A stretch of 64,000 nucleotides of DNA from Bradyrhizobium sp. LTSP885. GTDB lineage: Bacteria; Pseudomonadota; Alphaproteobacteria; Rhizobiales; Xanthobacteraceae. Below, one piece after another: positions 33,552-41,748 of the stretch (positions are counted from its first letter, which is position 1; every line of letters starts with the position of its first letter). Where the stretch lies: contig NZ_JYMT01000043.1 in NCBI RefSeq assembly GCF_000938305.1, positions 330,749 to 394,748 on the forward strand, given 5' to 3'. A program made the position numbers and the translations under genes. The notes beneath the pieces were generated by a model, which saw only the letters and a program-made list of their open reading frames with translations, made no database searches and was not told where the DNA came from.

Positions 33552-34559
33552 TTACAGCAGCTTCCCGATCGCGACCGCGGTGTCGGCCATGCGGTTGGAG
33601 AAGCCCCACTCATTGTCGTACCACGACATCACGCGCACGAAATTGCCGTTCTGCACCTTGGTCTGATCCATGTGGAAGGTCGACGAGTGCGGGTCGTGAT
33701 TGAAGTCGATCGAAACGTTCGGCGCGGTGGTGTAGCCGAGGACACCCTTGAGCTGCTGCTCGGAGGCCCGCTTCATCGCCTCGTTGATCTCATTGACGTC
33801 GGTCTTGCGCTTGGCGACGATCTTGAGGTCGATCACCGAGACGTTCGGGGTCGGTACGCGGATCGAAACGCCGTCGAGCTTGCCTTTAAGTTCTGGGAGA
33901 ACCAATCCGATCGCCTTCGCCGCACCGGTCGAGGTCGGGATCATCGACATCGCCGCCGCACGGCCGCGATAGAGGTCCTTGTGCAGGGTGTCCAGCGTCG
34001 GCTGGTCGCCGGTATAGGCGTGGATCGTGGTCATGAAGCCGGTCTCGATGCCGACGGTGTCGTTCAGCACCTTGGCGACCGGCGCGAGGCAGTTGGTGGT
34101 GCAGGAGCCGTTGGAGATGACCAGATGGTCCTTGGTCAGGATGTCGTGGTTGACGCCGAAGACGATGGTCGCATCCGCGCCGTCGGCAGGCGCTGAGACC
34201 AGCACGCGCTTGGCGCCGGCGGTGAGGTGCGCGGAGGCCTTGTCCCTTGCGGTGAAGATGCCGGTGCATTCCAGCGCGATGTCGACGCCGAGTTCCTTCC
34301 AGGGCAGCTTGGTGGGATCGCGCTCGGCCGACACCTTGATCTTGCCGTTGCCGACGCTGATCGAGTCGCCATCGACGGTGACGGTGCCGGGGAAACGACC
34401 GTGCACGGAGTCGAAGCGCAGCAAGTGCGCATTGGTCTCGACCGGGCCGAGGTCGTTGATGCCGACCACTTCGATATCCTTGCGGCCGGACTCGGCGATG
34501 GCACGCAATACATTGCGGCCGATGCGGCCAAACCCGTTGATTGCGACGCGGATTGCCAT
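33552..34559 (-). CDS. gap: Glyceraldehyde-3-phosphate dehydrogenase, type I
   Basis: 335 aa. N-terminal INGFGRIGRNVLRA is the NAD-binding loop. The catalytic Cys is C153 in SNGSCTTNCLAP. SIRVPTPNVSVIDL and WYDNEWGFSNRM close the protein. It interconverts glyceraldehyde-3-phosphate and 1,3-bisphosphoglycerate. It is placed between tkt and pgk in one direction. Confidence 0.97.
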   Translation of the reverse strand: MAIRVAINGFGRIGRNVLRAIAESGRKDIEVVGINDLGPVETNAHLLRFDSVHGRFPGTVTVDGDSISVGNGKIKVSAERDPTKLPWKELGVDIALECTGIFTARDKASAHLTAGAKRVLVSAPADGADATIVFGVNHDILTKDHLVISNGSCTTNCLAPVAKVLNDTVGIETGFMTTIHAYTGDQPTLDTLHKDLYRGRAAAMSMIPTSTGAAKAIGLVLPELKGKLDGVSIRVPTPNVSVIDLKIVAKRKTDVNEINEAMKRASEQQLKGVLGYTTAPNVSIDFNHDPHSSTFHMDQTKVQNGNFVRVMSWYDNEWGFSNRMADTAVAIGKLL

Positions 34560-34723
34560 GCTGTTGTCTCCTCTAAAAGCTGCTGCCAGCCCCGCGGGAT
34601 GGCTCCCACGAGGATTTTACGGCGGAACGCCCGGTTCAGCCGGACGCGAGCGGAAAAGATGCAGCCTTGGTAGTCCTTTTTCGCGGCAAGCTCAACCGTC
34701 AGCGTGCGCGTTTCAGGCCAGCG

Positions 34724-36706
34724 TCAGACGCGTTTCAGGGCAGCATTAACGACGGCCTCAGCGGTAATTCCGAAGTGCTTGTAAAGATCCTTCGCTGGAC
34801 CGCTGGCACCGAAACCGTGCATGCCCACGAATTCACCATCGCGGCCGATCACGGCATCCCAGCCCCAGCGCACCGCAGCCTCGATCGCGATCTTGACCGG
34901 GGCGTTGCCGATGATGGCGTTCTGCCGCTCGGCGGGTTGCGCCAGCAGCAATTCCAGCGATGGCACCGAGACCACCCGCGTCGCGATGCCGCGCTCGGCG
35001 AGCTGCTTCTGCGCGGCAACCGCGATCTCGACCTCGGAACCGGAGGCGAACAATGACACTTTTGCGTCACCCTGGGCCGCGACCAGTTCATAGGCGCCGT
35101 GGCTGCACGGGCTCTCATTCGGCGCCGTGGTGCGGAGCTGCGGCAGGTTCTGGCGGGTCAGCACCAGCACCGTCGGTCCGTCGATGCGGTTCAGCGCCAG
35201 CTCCCAGCACTCGGCGGTCTCCATCGCGTCGCAGGGCCGGAACACGCGCATGTTCGGGATCGCGCGCAGCGCGGCGAGATGCTCGACCGGTTGATGGGTC
35301 GGGCCGTCCTCTCCGAGGCCGATCGAGTCATGCGTCATGACATAGACGACGCCGGTGCCCATCAGCGCCGACAGCCGCATCGCGCCGCGCGCGTAGTCGG
35401 TGAACACCAGGAAGGTCGCGCCGTTCGGCGCGAAGCCACCATGCAGGAAGATGCCGTTCAAACACGCCGCCATGCCGTGCTCGCGGATGCCGTAATGGAT
35501 GAAGCGGCCCTTTGGCGTCTTGGCGGCAAATCCGATCGCCGACTTGGCCTTGTTGTTGTTGGAGCCGGTAAGGTCGGCGGAGCCGGCCACGAATTCCATC
35601 GGCATCGCGGCGGCGATCACCTCGATCGCGGCTTCCGACGATTTGCGGGTTGCGATGTTGAGCGGATTTTCCAGCAGCGACTTCTTGTGCGCGCGCAGCG
35701 CCTTGGCGAGTGCCTGCGGACGCTCGTGGCGCAGGCGGCGCTCGAACTCGGCGCGCTTGCGGGTGCCGAGCTGGGCGAACTGCTCGTTCCAATCCTTGTG
35801 CGCGGCCGCGCCCCGGCTGCCGGCTTCGCGCCAGGCCTTCAGCACGTCGTCAGGCACCGAGAACGGCTCGAGCGAGATGCCGAGCTTTTCCTTGGCGCCC
35901 TTCAACTCGGCGGCGCCGAGCGCCTCGCCATGGGCTTTGTTGGTGCCGGCCCTGGTCGGCGCGCCATAGCCGATCGTGGTCTTGCAGGCGATCATCGTCG
36001 GCTTGCCGGACTTCTGCGCGCGGGTGATCGCGGCGGCGATCGCCTTCTGGTCCTGGCCGTCGATCAGCTCGGCAGCCCATCCGGCGGACTTGAAGCGCTT
36101 CACCTGGTCGACAGAGTCGGAGAGAGAAGTCGGGCCGTCGATCGAGATGCCGTTGTCGTCGTAGAGCACGATCATCTTGTTCAGCCGCCAAACGCCGGCC
36201 AGCGCGATCGCTTCCTGCGAGATGCCCTCCATCAGGTCGCCGTCCGAGGCGATCACATAGGTGTGGTGGTTGACGATCTTCTTGCTGAACTCGGCGGCGA
36301 GCATCTTCTCGGCCAGCGCCATGCCGACCGCGGTCGCGATGCCTTGGCCGAGCGGGCCGGTGGTGGTCTCGATGCCCTTGGTGTGGAAGTTCTCGGGGTG
36401 TCCCGGCGTCAGCGATCCGAGCTGGCGGAAATGCTTGATCTGGTCGAGCGTCATCTCCTTGTTGCCGGTCAAATACAGCAACGCATAGAGCAGCATCGAG
36501 CCGTGGCCGGCCGACAGCACGAAGCGGTCGCGGTCGGGCCAAGCCGGGTCTGCCGCGTCGAATTTCAGGAACTGGGTGAACAACACCGTCGCCATGTCGG
36601 CGGCGCCCATCGGCAGACCTGGATGGCCGGAGTTCGCCTTTTCGACGGCATCCATGGCGAGCCCACGGATCGCATTGGCCATACGGGTATGATCGACCTG
36701 CGTCAT
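34724..36706 (-). CDS. tkt: Transketolase
   Basis: 660 aa. The N-terminal half has the TPP motif GDGDLMEGIS-like ASDGDLMEGISQEA and the first His loop SGHPGLPMG. The middle holds the second TPP-binding part (RFIHYGIREHGMAA) and DSIGLGEDGPTHQPVEHL. It transfers two-carbon ketol units in the pentose-phosphate and Calvin pathways. It is the first gene of the minus-strand carbon-metabolism series and is divergent from the zapA operon. Confidence 0.97.
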   Translation of the reverse strand: MTQVDHTRMANAIRGLAMDAVEKANSGHPGLPMGAADMATVLFTQFLKFDAADPAWPDRDRFVLSAGHGSMLLYALLYLTGNKEMTLDQIKHFRQLGSLTPGHPENFHTKGIETTTGPLGQGIATAVGMALAEKMLAAEFSKKIVNHHTYVIASDGDLMEGISQEAIALAGVWRLNKMIVLYDDNGISIDGPTSLSDSVDQVKRFKSAGWAAELIDGQDQKAIAAAITRAQKSGKPTMIACKTTIGYGAPTRAGTNKAHGEALGAAELKGAKEKLGISLEPFSVPDDVLKAWREAGSRGAAAHKDWNEQFAQLGTRKRAEFERRLRHERPQALAKALRAHKKSLLENPLNIATRKSSEAAIEVIAAAMPMEFVAGSADLTGSNNNKAKSAIGFAAKTPKGRFIHYGIREHGMAACLNGIFLHGGFAPNGATFLVFTDYARGAMRLSALMGTGVVYVMTHDSIGLGEDGPTHQPVEHLAALRAIPNMRVFRPCDAMETAECWELALNRIDGPTVLVLTRQNLPQLRTTAPNESPCSHGAYELVAAQGDAKVSLFASGSEVEIAVAAQKQLAERGIATRVVSVPSLELLLAQPAERQNAIIGNAPVKIAIEAAVRWGWDAVIGRDGEFVGMHGFGASGPAKDLYKHFGITAEAVVNAALKRV

Positions 36707-37050
36707 GATGAAAATCCGCCTGAAATGAGGAGCTTGTTGCGGTACGCGTCGGGGCGGGCAGCCGCGACACGCGCGTGATGGCCTTACGGGGTTGGCGCTG
36801 GATTAGCACCTCAATCTCGCAAGTCCAAGGCGATCAAACGCGCTGAATCGGGGAAAAGTTGCTCGAAATGGGCCATTTCGATTGATCGGTGCATAGTTCG
36901 GCGCTGGCGTTGCGCTTGCCTCGCTTGCCACGTAAATTTCGCCTCGTAACCGCTTGCCGAAACGCCGATTTTGCCGTGCGGCAGGCATGCCCAAGCAGGC
37001 CTATAAGCAGGCTTGGGTCAGGCTAATATCAAGGGTCCGCGCCGCGTCTC
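36707..37050. other. Divergent promoter region between tkt and the zapA operon
   Basis: 344 bp with no gene. A -10-like TATAAG (37002-37007) lies 44 bp before the DUF4164-type gene, inside an inverted repeat CCCAAGC (36990-36996) / GCTTGGG (37011-37017) that also holds a direct AAGCAGGC pair. No good -35 is placed. Confidence 0.4.
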
Positions 37051-37371
37051 ATGAGTGATCGTCCCGCCAACGGGTCTGGCAACACCGAGGCACCGCTTGC
37101 CGACATCGATGCCGCAACCAAGCGGCTGATGGCGGCACTCGATGCGTTGGAGAGTTCGGTGGAGCGGCGCCGTGAGGCCGACCGCGACGAGAATGAGCTC
37201 GCGAGCCGGATCCAGGCGCTCGGCGCCGACCGCTCCAGACTTGCCGATGAGCTCGACGGATCGCTGGTGAAGACGCGCAGGCTCGAACGCAGCAATCGCG
37301 AGATCGCGGAAAAACTCGACGCAGCGATCGGCACCATCCGCGCCGTGCTCGAGGGCGGAGAGAGCAAATGA
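37051..37371 (+). CDS. DUF4164-type coiled-coil protein
   Basis: 106 aa, mostly a single predicted coiled coil (about 20-100; heptad-rich LESSVERRREADRDENELASRI and LVKTRRLERSNREIAEKLD). Members of this family sit just upstream of zapA in Rhizobiales, which suggests a role with the division apparatus. Its stop overlaps the zapA start by 4 nt (ATGA). Function not established. Confidence 0.85.
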   Translation: MSDRPANGSGNTEAPLADIDAATKRLMAALDALESSVERRREADRDENELASRIQALGADRSRLADELDGSLVKTRRLERSNREIAEKLDAAIGTIRAVLEGGESK

Positions 37372-37751
37372 GCCACATCAACGTCACCATCAACGGCCGG
37401 CAATACCGGATGGCCTGCGAGGAGGGCCAGGAGGTGCGGCTGCTCAAGCTCGCTGAGAATCTGGAATCCCGCGTGGAATCCCTGCGTGGCAAGTTCGGCG
37501 AGATCGGCGACGCCAGGCTGACGGTGATGGCCGCGCTCACCGCCTGCGACGAATTGCTCGATGCCGGGGCGCGCATCCGCAGCCTCGAGGAAGAGGTCGA
37601 GCAGCTCCGCAACGCGCGCGTTGACGCCGGCGACCGCGCCCGTGCGACCCAAATTGCCGTCTCCAACGCGCTCAATGCCGCCGCCGAGCGGATCGAGCGC
37701 ACCACGCAGGTGCTCAACCGCACCATCGGCGGCGGCATCGCGATCGGGTAG
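37368..37751 (+). CDS. zapA: Cell division protein ZapA
   Basis: 127 aa. The N-terminal beta-hairpin INVTINGRQYRMACEEGQE and the helix RLLKLAENLESRVESLRG are the ZapA fold; the long C-terminal helix forms the tetramer coiled coil. ZapA bundles FtsZ filaments at the division site. Coupled by overlap to the upstream coiled-coil gene and followed by 6S RNA, a widely conserved order. Confidence 0.93.
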   Translation: MSHINVTINGRQYRMACEEGQEVRLLKLAENLESRVESLRGKFGEIGDARLTVMAALTACDELLDAGARIRSLEEEVEQLRNARVDAGDRARATQIAVSNALNAAAERIERTTQVLNRTIGGGIAIG

Positions 37752-37773
37752 TTTCCGCAATCCGCCAGCTATC

Positions 37774-37913
37774 GTCGTCCCGGCCTAGTGCGCAATTGCG
37801 CACGGGGGCCGGGACACATACGCCGCGGCCCATCGATTTTGGGCGGTGCCGGTTGATACCACCCAAAGCAATCAAAAGTAGTGGTAATGGGTCCCGGCCT
37901 TCGCCGGGACGAC
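37774..37913. repeat. Palindromic intergenic repeat, class 6
   Basis: The ends GTCGTCCCGGCC / GGCCTTCGCCGGGACGAC are inverted-like, with an inner GTGCGCAATTGCGCAC 16-bp perfect palindrome (about 37789-37804). Confidence 0.75.
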
Positions 37914-37962
37914 AAAATGTCTTGCCGCTGGCGCAACCTCCACTTCGTAGCTACATTGGTCG

Positions 37963-38127
37963 GTGCGAAGCTGCGTCGTGCGTCAGGAGCCATAATATCC
38001 CCGGGGCCTTATCGATCCTTCAGGGAACTGTCCCTGGCCGGGTCCGTGGATCCGGTCATATGGTGCCCACCTACTTTCGTAGGGAACTCCGGGATCGAGC
38101 GCTCCAACGGCCTCTGTGGCTTCGCAC
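37963..38127 (+). ncRNA. ssrS: 6S RNA
   Basis: It lies between zapA and the formyl-THF cyclo-ligase gene, the conserved ssrS site, on the same strand. The ends pair perfectly (GTGCGAAGC 37963-37971 with GCTTCGCAC 38119-38127). Inner closing stems are GGGGCC 38003-38008 with GGCCTC 38109-38114 and CGATCC 38013-38018 with GGATCG 38092-38097. Terminal-arm hairpins are CAGGGA-ACTG-TCCCTG (38021-38036) and CCTAC-TTTC-GTAGG (38070-38083). The length of about 165 nt and the long bulged rod fit 6S RNA, which mimics an open promoter to sequester sigma-70 RNA polymerase. Confidence 0.85.
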
Positions 38128-38335
38128 TTTAATTTTCTGTCCCCGGGTGGGTCTCTGCACTCGGGTTTTCTGCTGTTTCCTTGTCGTCTCTCGCTGCGGC
38201 GGTTCGATTGAGTAGCAGTGTCATGCCCCGCTTATGCGGGGGTGCCAGTACGCCGCGGCATGACCGCAGGATTGCTAGCGTTTCTGGACTATCCGATCGT
38301 CTGCTTTCGCGGATGATGACAGCGGAAGATGGGTC

Positions 38336-38914
38336 ATGCACGCATCTCCATCGAAGGCCGAGCTTCGGGCTCTGGCGCTCGCCAAGCGCGACGCGCTCAG
38401 CGATGAGCAGCGCAGTGCCGCCGCCGAGGCGCTGGCTAAACGCGGCGCGCCGTTCGAGATCGCACAGGGCATGATCGTTTCAGGCTATGCGCCGATCCGC
38501 AGTGAAATCGACCCGGCGCCGCTGATGTTGAAGCTCGCAGCCAAAGGCGCGCGCCTCGCGCTGCCCTGCGTCAATGCGCGCGGCCAGTCGCTGACCTTTC
38601 GCGCCTGGTCGCCGCACGACCGGCTGATGCTCGGGCCGCTCGGCATCCCCGAGCCGTCGCCGGCCGCCGCTGAAGTGCAGCCGGACGTGATGCTGGTGCC
38701 GCTGGCGGCGTTCGACCGGCTCGGCCACCGCATCGGCTATGGCGCCGGCTATTACGACTATACCTTCGCGCATCTGCGCAAGAGCAACCACGTGATCGGC
38801 GTCGGGCTTGCTTTCGCCGCGCAGGAAACCAAAGTGATTCCGGCGCTGTCGCACGACGTCGCGCTGGATTATGTGCTAACGGAGCGCAAGACGTTCGATT
38901 TCCGGAGTGCCTAG
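38336..38914 (+). CDS. 5-formyltetrahydrofolate cyclo-ligase
   Basis: 192 aa. The ATP/folate site is clear: N-terminal KAELRALALAKRDALS, VSGYAPIRSEIDP, and the C-terminal RIGYGAGYYDYTF, the family's GxGxGYYD motif. It converts 5-formyl-THF to 5,10-methenyl-THF. Its place after zapA and 6S RNA is conserved across many proteobacteria. It is followed 2 bp after its stop by the YmdB-type gene. Confidence 0.95.
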   Translation: MHASPSKAELRALALAKRDALSDEQRSAAAEALAKRGAPFEIAQGMIVSGYAPIRSEIDPAPLMLKLAAKGARLALPCVNARGQSLTFRAWSPHDRLMLGPLGIPEPSPAAAEVQPDVMLVPLAAFDRLGHRIGYGAGYYDYTFAHLRKSNHVIGVGLAFAAQETKVIPALSHDVALDYVLTERKTFDFRSA

Positions 38915-38916
38915 CA

Positions 38917-39744
38917 TTGCGTATTCTCTTTGTTGGTGACGTCGTCGGCAGGACCGGCCGCACCGCCATCACCGACCACCTCCCCGGCATGGTCAAGGAC
39001 TGGTCGCTCGATCTCGTCATCGTCAATGGCGAGAACTCGGCCGGCGGCTTCGGCATCACCGAGGCGATCTACCAGGAGCTGCTCGACGCCGGCGCCGATG
39101 CGATCACGCTCGGCAACCACGCCTGGAATCAGAAGGAGGCGCTGGTCTTCATCGAGCGCGCGCCGCGCCTGATCCGTCCGTTGAATTTTCCGCGCCATTC
39201 GCCCGGCCGCGGCGCCACGCTGATCGACACCAAGAACGGCAAGCGCGCGCTCGTCATCAACGCGATCGGCCGCGTCTTCATGGAGCCGTCCTCCAACGAT
39301 CCCTTCGCAGCGATCGACCGCGAGCTCGAGGCCTGTCCGTTGCGCGAGGGCGCCGACGCCATCGTGCTGGATTTCCATGCCGAGGCCACCAGCGAGAAGC
39401 AGGGCATCGGCTTCTTCTGCGACGGCCGCGTCAGCCTTGTGGTCGGCACCCACACCCATGTGCCGACCGCCGATCATCAGGTGCTGCCCGGCGGCACCGC
39501 CTATATGAGCGATGCCGGCATGACCGGTGACTATGATTCGGTGATCGGCATGCAGAAGGAAGAGCCGCTGCAGCGCTTCCTCACGGGCATTCCGTCCGGC
39601 CGGTTCGAGCCGGCGTCAGGCGTAGCGACGCTTAGCGGCATCGCGGTCGAGACCGACGATGCGACTGGGCTCGCCGTCAAGGTCGCGCCGGTGCGGGCCG
39701 GCGGGCGGCTCGCGCCCGCGGTGCCGGGTTTCTGGATCAGCTAG
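38917..39744 (+). CDS. YmdB-type metallophosphoesterase (TIGR00282)
   Basis: 275 aa, the usual length. Metal-site motifs: GDVVGRTGR (D8), NGENSAGGFG, GNHAWNQ, and HTHVPTADHQ with DAGMTGDYDSVIG. These are hallmarks of the YmdB family, whose Bacillus member hydrolyses 2',3'-cyclic nucleotides and affects multicellular behaviour. The TTG at 38917 gives the family N-terminus MRILFVGD. Cotranscribed with the cyclo-ligase. Confidence 0.92.
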   Translation: MRILFVGDVVGRTGRTAITDHLPGMVKDWSLDLVIVNGENSAGGFGITEAIYQELLDAGADAITLGNHAWNQKEALVFIERAPRLIRPLNFPRHSPGRGATLIDTKNGKRALVINAIGRVFMEPSSNDPFAAIDRELEACPLREGADAIVLDFHAEATSEKQGIGFFCDGRVSLVVGTHTHVPTADHQVLPGGTAYMSDAGMTGDYDSVIGMQKEEPLQRFLTGIPSGRFEPASGVATLSGIAVETDDATGLAVKVAPVRAGGRLAPAVPGFWIS

Positions 39745-39749
39745 CTCGA

Positions 39750-39983
39750 TCAGAACCCGAAGAACTTTTCGCGCAGGGCGTCTTCGTACCCGGATTTCGC
39801 CGCCTTGACCTTGCTGCGCATCGCGTCCTCGGCGAAGTGGGCGTTCTCCCACTGGTCGACCTCGGCCACGGTATGGTTTACGGAGGCAAGCGCTTCCTCG
39901 CTTCGGATCGCCGCGATCCAGGCCTCGACCGAGTTCTTGTATTCAGTCTGCAGACGATCCAGCTCTGGATATTCGTCGCTCAT
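39750..39983 (-). CDS. Small conserved-looking cytoplasmic protein
   Basis: 77 aa, highly charged and helical (DEYPELDRLQTEYKNSVEAW ... EDALREKFFGF). The start at 39983 is preceded by CGAGGAGCTTCAAG, a strong ribosome site; the longer reading upstream has an Arg/Ser-rich, non-protein-like N-terminus. No family recognised. Convergent with the YmdB-type gene, 5 bp between stops. Confidence 0.75.
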   Translation of the reverse strand: MSDEYPELDRLQTEYKNSVEAWIAAIRSEEALASVNHTVAEVDQWENAHFAEDAMRSKVKAAKSGYEDALREKFFGF

Positions 39984-40068
39984 CTTGAAGCTCCTCGGTT
40001 CGATGTCCGTTGCGCGGCTCCCTGAAGAAGCCGGTCGGTGCGCGACGAGGTCCGAGTTGGAACTCGCC

Positions 40069-40188
40069 TCAGTATCGGTTCGGCACGTACATTTTCGGCG
40101 GGATCGGGCCGCGATCGTAGTCCGGGTCATAATTGCGCGGCGACAGCGCCGCCGGATCATACGGAAGCCGGCCAGCGCATCTTTGTTT
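40069..40188 (-). pseudogene. Remnant C-terminus of a small protein
   Basis: A 39-codon stretch after an in-frame TGA (40189-40191), with no usable start, ends with a protein-like, aromatic and Pro-rich tail (YDPAALSPRNYDPDYDRG, then PIPPKMYVPNRY). Composition is unlike the shadows around it. It is probably the tail of a former small exported protein. Family unknown. Confidence 0.4.
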
Positions 40189-40283
40189 TCAAATAGCTGT
40201 GTCAGCGGTGTGACACCCGCATATCGGTTGGAGCGCGTGCAGGCTGCCTGCTGCGCGACGCCGCCCTGCCGGGGTAGAACTAA

Positions 40284-40384
40284 AGCGTTTTCGAACGAAG
40301 TGGATGACGGTTCACGTAAAGAGAACGCATCTAAACCAGAGTCTGGAACCCCGTTCCGTTTCCATCGGAACAGAAAGGTTCCAG
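40284..40384. repeat. Intergenic repeat family A
   Basis: Begins AGCGTTTTCGAACGAAGTGG, then a hairpin region CCGTTCCGTTTCCATCGGAAC. Same element as 53875-53976 (same strand) and 30983-31082 (opposite strand), with more substitutions. Confidence 0.8.
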
Positions 40385-40401
40385 CCGCTTGAAAAACGCG
40401 G

Positions 40402-41748
40402 TTACTGCGCCGTCTGCTTGCGCAGCTCGGCCACGTCCTGCGCCGTGAGTTTCGATCCCTTGGTGCCGAACCGCGCGGTCACATAATTGGCAACCGCTGC
40501 GATCTCGTCGTCCGAATAGGCGTTGCCGAACGCCGGCATCGAGAGCGCGCCGTCGGGCGTATGCCGCTTGGTGCCCGAGATCACGATCTGCGCGACGTTG
40601 GTGGCGCCGGGATCGTTCACCGCCCATGCACCGGTCAGGGTGGCCATCGGCGAGACGGCGCTCTCACCGCTCCAGCCGTGGCAACTGACGCAAGCGCCTT
40701 CGAAGACCATCTTGCCGCGCGCATCTGATGTCACGCCGTCCTTGTGCGCCGAAGGCGCCGGCGGCGCCGTGGTCGCCGGCAGATCGGGCGAAGCAACCGG
40801 CGGCACGCTGCGCAGATAGGTCACGACCGCACGGATGTCCTCGGGCGCGAATTGGCTGAAGCTGTGGTCGACGGCTTCGCCCATCGGGCCCGACGCGGTG
40901 CCGTGGCCGGTCGCATGGCCGTTCGAGAGATAGGCGATGAGATCATCGTCGCGCCAGTCGCCGAGGCCGGTGGTCTTGTCCGACGAGATGTTGAAGGCGC
41001 GCCAGCCGGCGGTGATCGCGCCGCCGAACTTCTTGCGGTTGTTTAATGCGAAGGCGAGGTTTCGCGGCGTGTGGCACTCGCCGCAATGCGCCAGCGCTTC
41101 GGCGAGGTAGGCGCCGCGATTCCATTCCGGAGACTTCGAAATGTCAGGCTCGAACCTGATGTCCGGATTGAACACTTCGGACCAGACCGCCATCGCCCAG
41201 CGCTGGTTGAACGGAAATGCCAGCGTGTTGGCCGGCGGCTCCGCGCGCACTGGCGCTAGGCTGAACAGATAGGCCTTGATCGCCAACGCATCCGCGTCGG
41301 TGACGTAGGTATAGGACGTGTAGGGCATCGCCGGATAAAGCCGCGCGCCGTCGCGGCGGATGCCGGTATGCAAGGCGTTAAGGAAATCCTTGTCGGTATA
41401 GTTGCCGATGCCGGTTTCCTTGTCGGGCGTGATGTTGGTCGAATAGAGCACGCCGAACGGCAGCTTGAAGCCGAGGCCGCCGGCATACTCCTTGCCGCCC
41501 TGCGCGGTGTGGCAGACCATGCAGTCCGCCGCCTTTGCGAGATATTCCCCACGCGCCACGACGCTCGCACTGGTCAGTGAAGCCGGTACGCCGGTTGGAT
41601 TGGCGCCCTTGTATTCGGAGAGTTCGACGTTCGGGCCGGTCCCGAACGCCATCGGTCCAGGGCCGCGAATGACCCAGACGCCGACAATGAATGCGACCAG
41701 GACGATCGCGACGATGCTTTCGAGGATACGGCGAGCGCGGCGGCTCAT
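40402..41748 (-). CDS. Triheme cytochrome c, membrane-anchored
   Basis: 448 aa from the ATG at 41748. One N-terminal anchor helix (about 8-28) leads to three class I cytochrome c domains with C76-x2-C-H80, C222-x2-C-H226 and C353-x2-C-H357. This architecture is the electron-accepting subunit of periplasmic Mo aldehyde dehydrogenases and gluconate-type dehydrogenases. It overlaps the Mo-subunit stop by 4 nt (ATGA), so it is translated with it and should pass electrons to ubiquinone or the respiratory chain. Confidence 0.92.
   Translation of the reverse strand: MSRRARRILESIVAIVLVAFIVGVWVIRGPGPMAFGTGPNVELSEYKGANPTGVPASLTSASVVARGEYLAKAADCMVCHTAQGGKEYAGGLGFKLPFGVLYSTNITPDKETGIGNYTDKDFLNALHTGIRRDGARLYPAMPYTSYTYVTDADALAIKAYLFSLAPVRAEPPANTLAFPFNQRWAMAVWSEVFNPDIRFEPDISKSPEWNRGAYLAEALAHCGECHTPRNLAFALNNRKKFGGAITAGWRAFNISSDKTTGLGDWRDDDLIAYLSNGHATGHGTASGPMGEAVDHSFSQFAPEDIRAVVTYLRSVPPVASPDLPATTAPPAPSAHKDGVTSDARGKMVFEGACVSCHGWSGESAVSPMATLTGAWAVNDPGATNVAQIVISGTKRHTPDGALSMPAFGNAYSDDEIAAVANYVTARFGTKGSKLTAQDVAELRKQTAQ

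Noticed and set aside
37784..38335. Small open frames around 6S RNA
   Set aside because: They translate repeat hairpins and the 6S RNA; no start signals.
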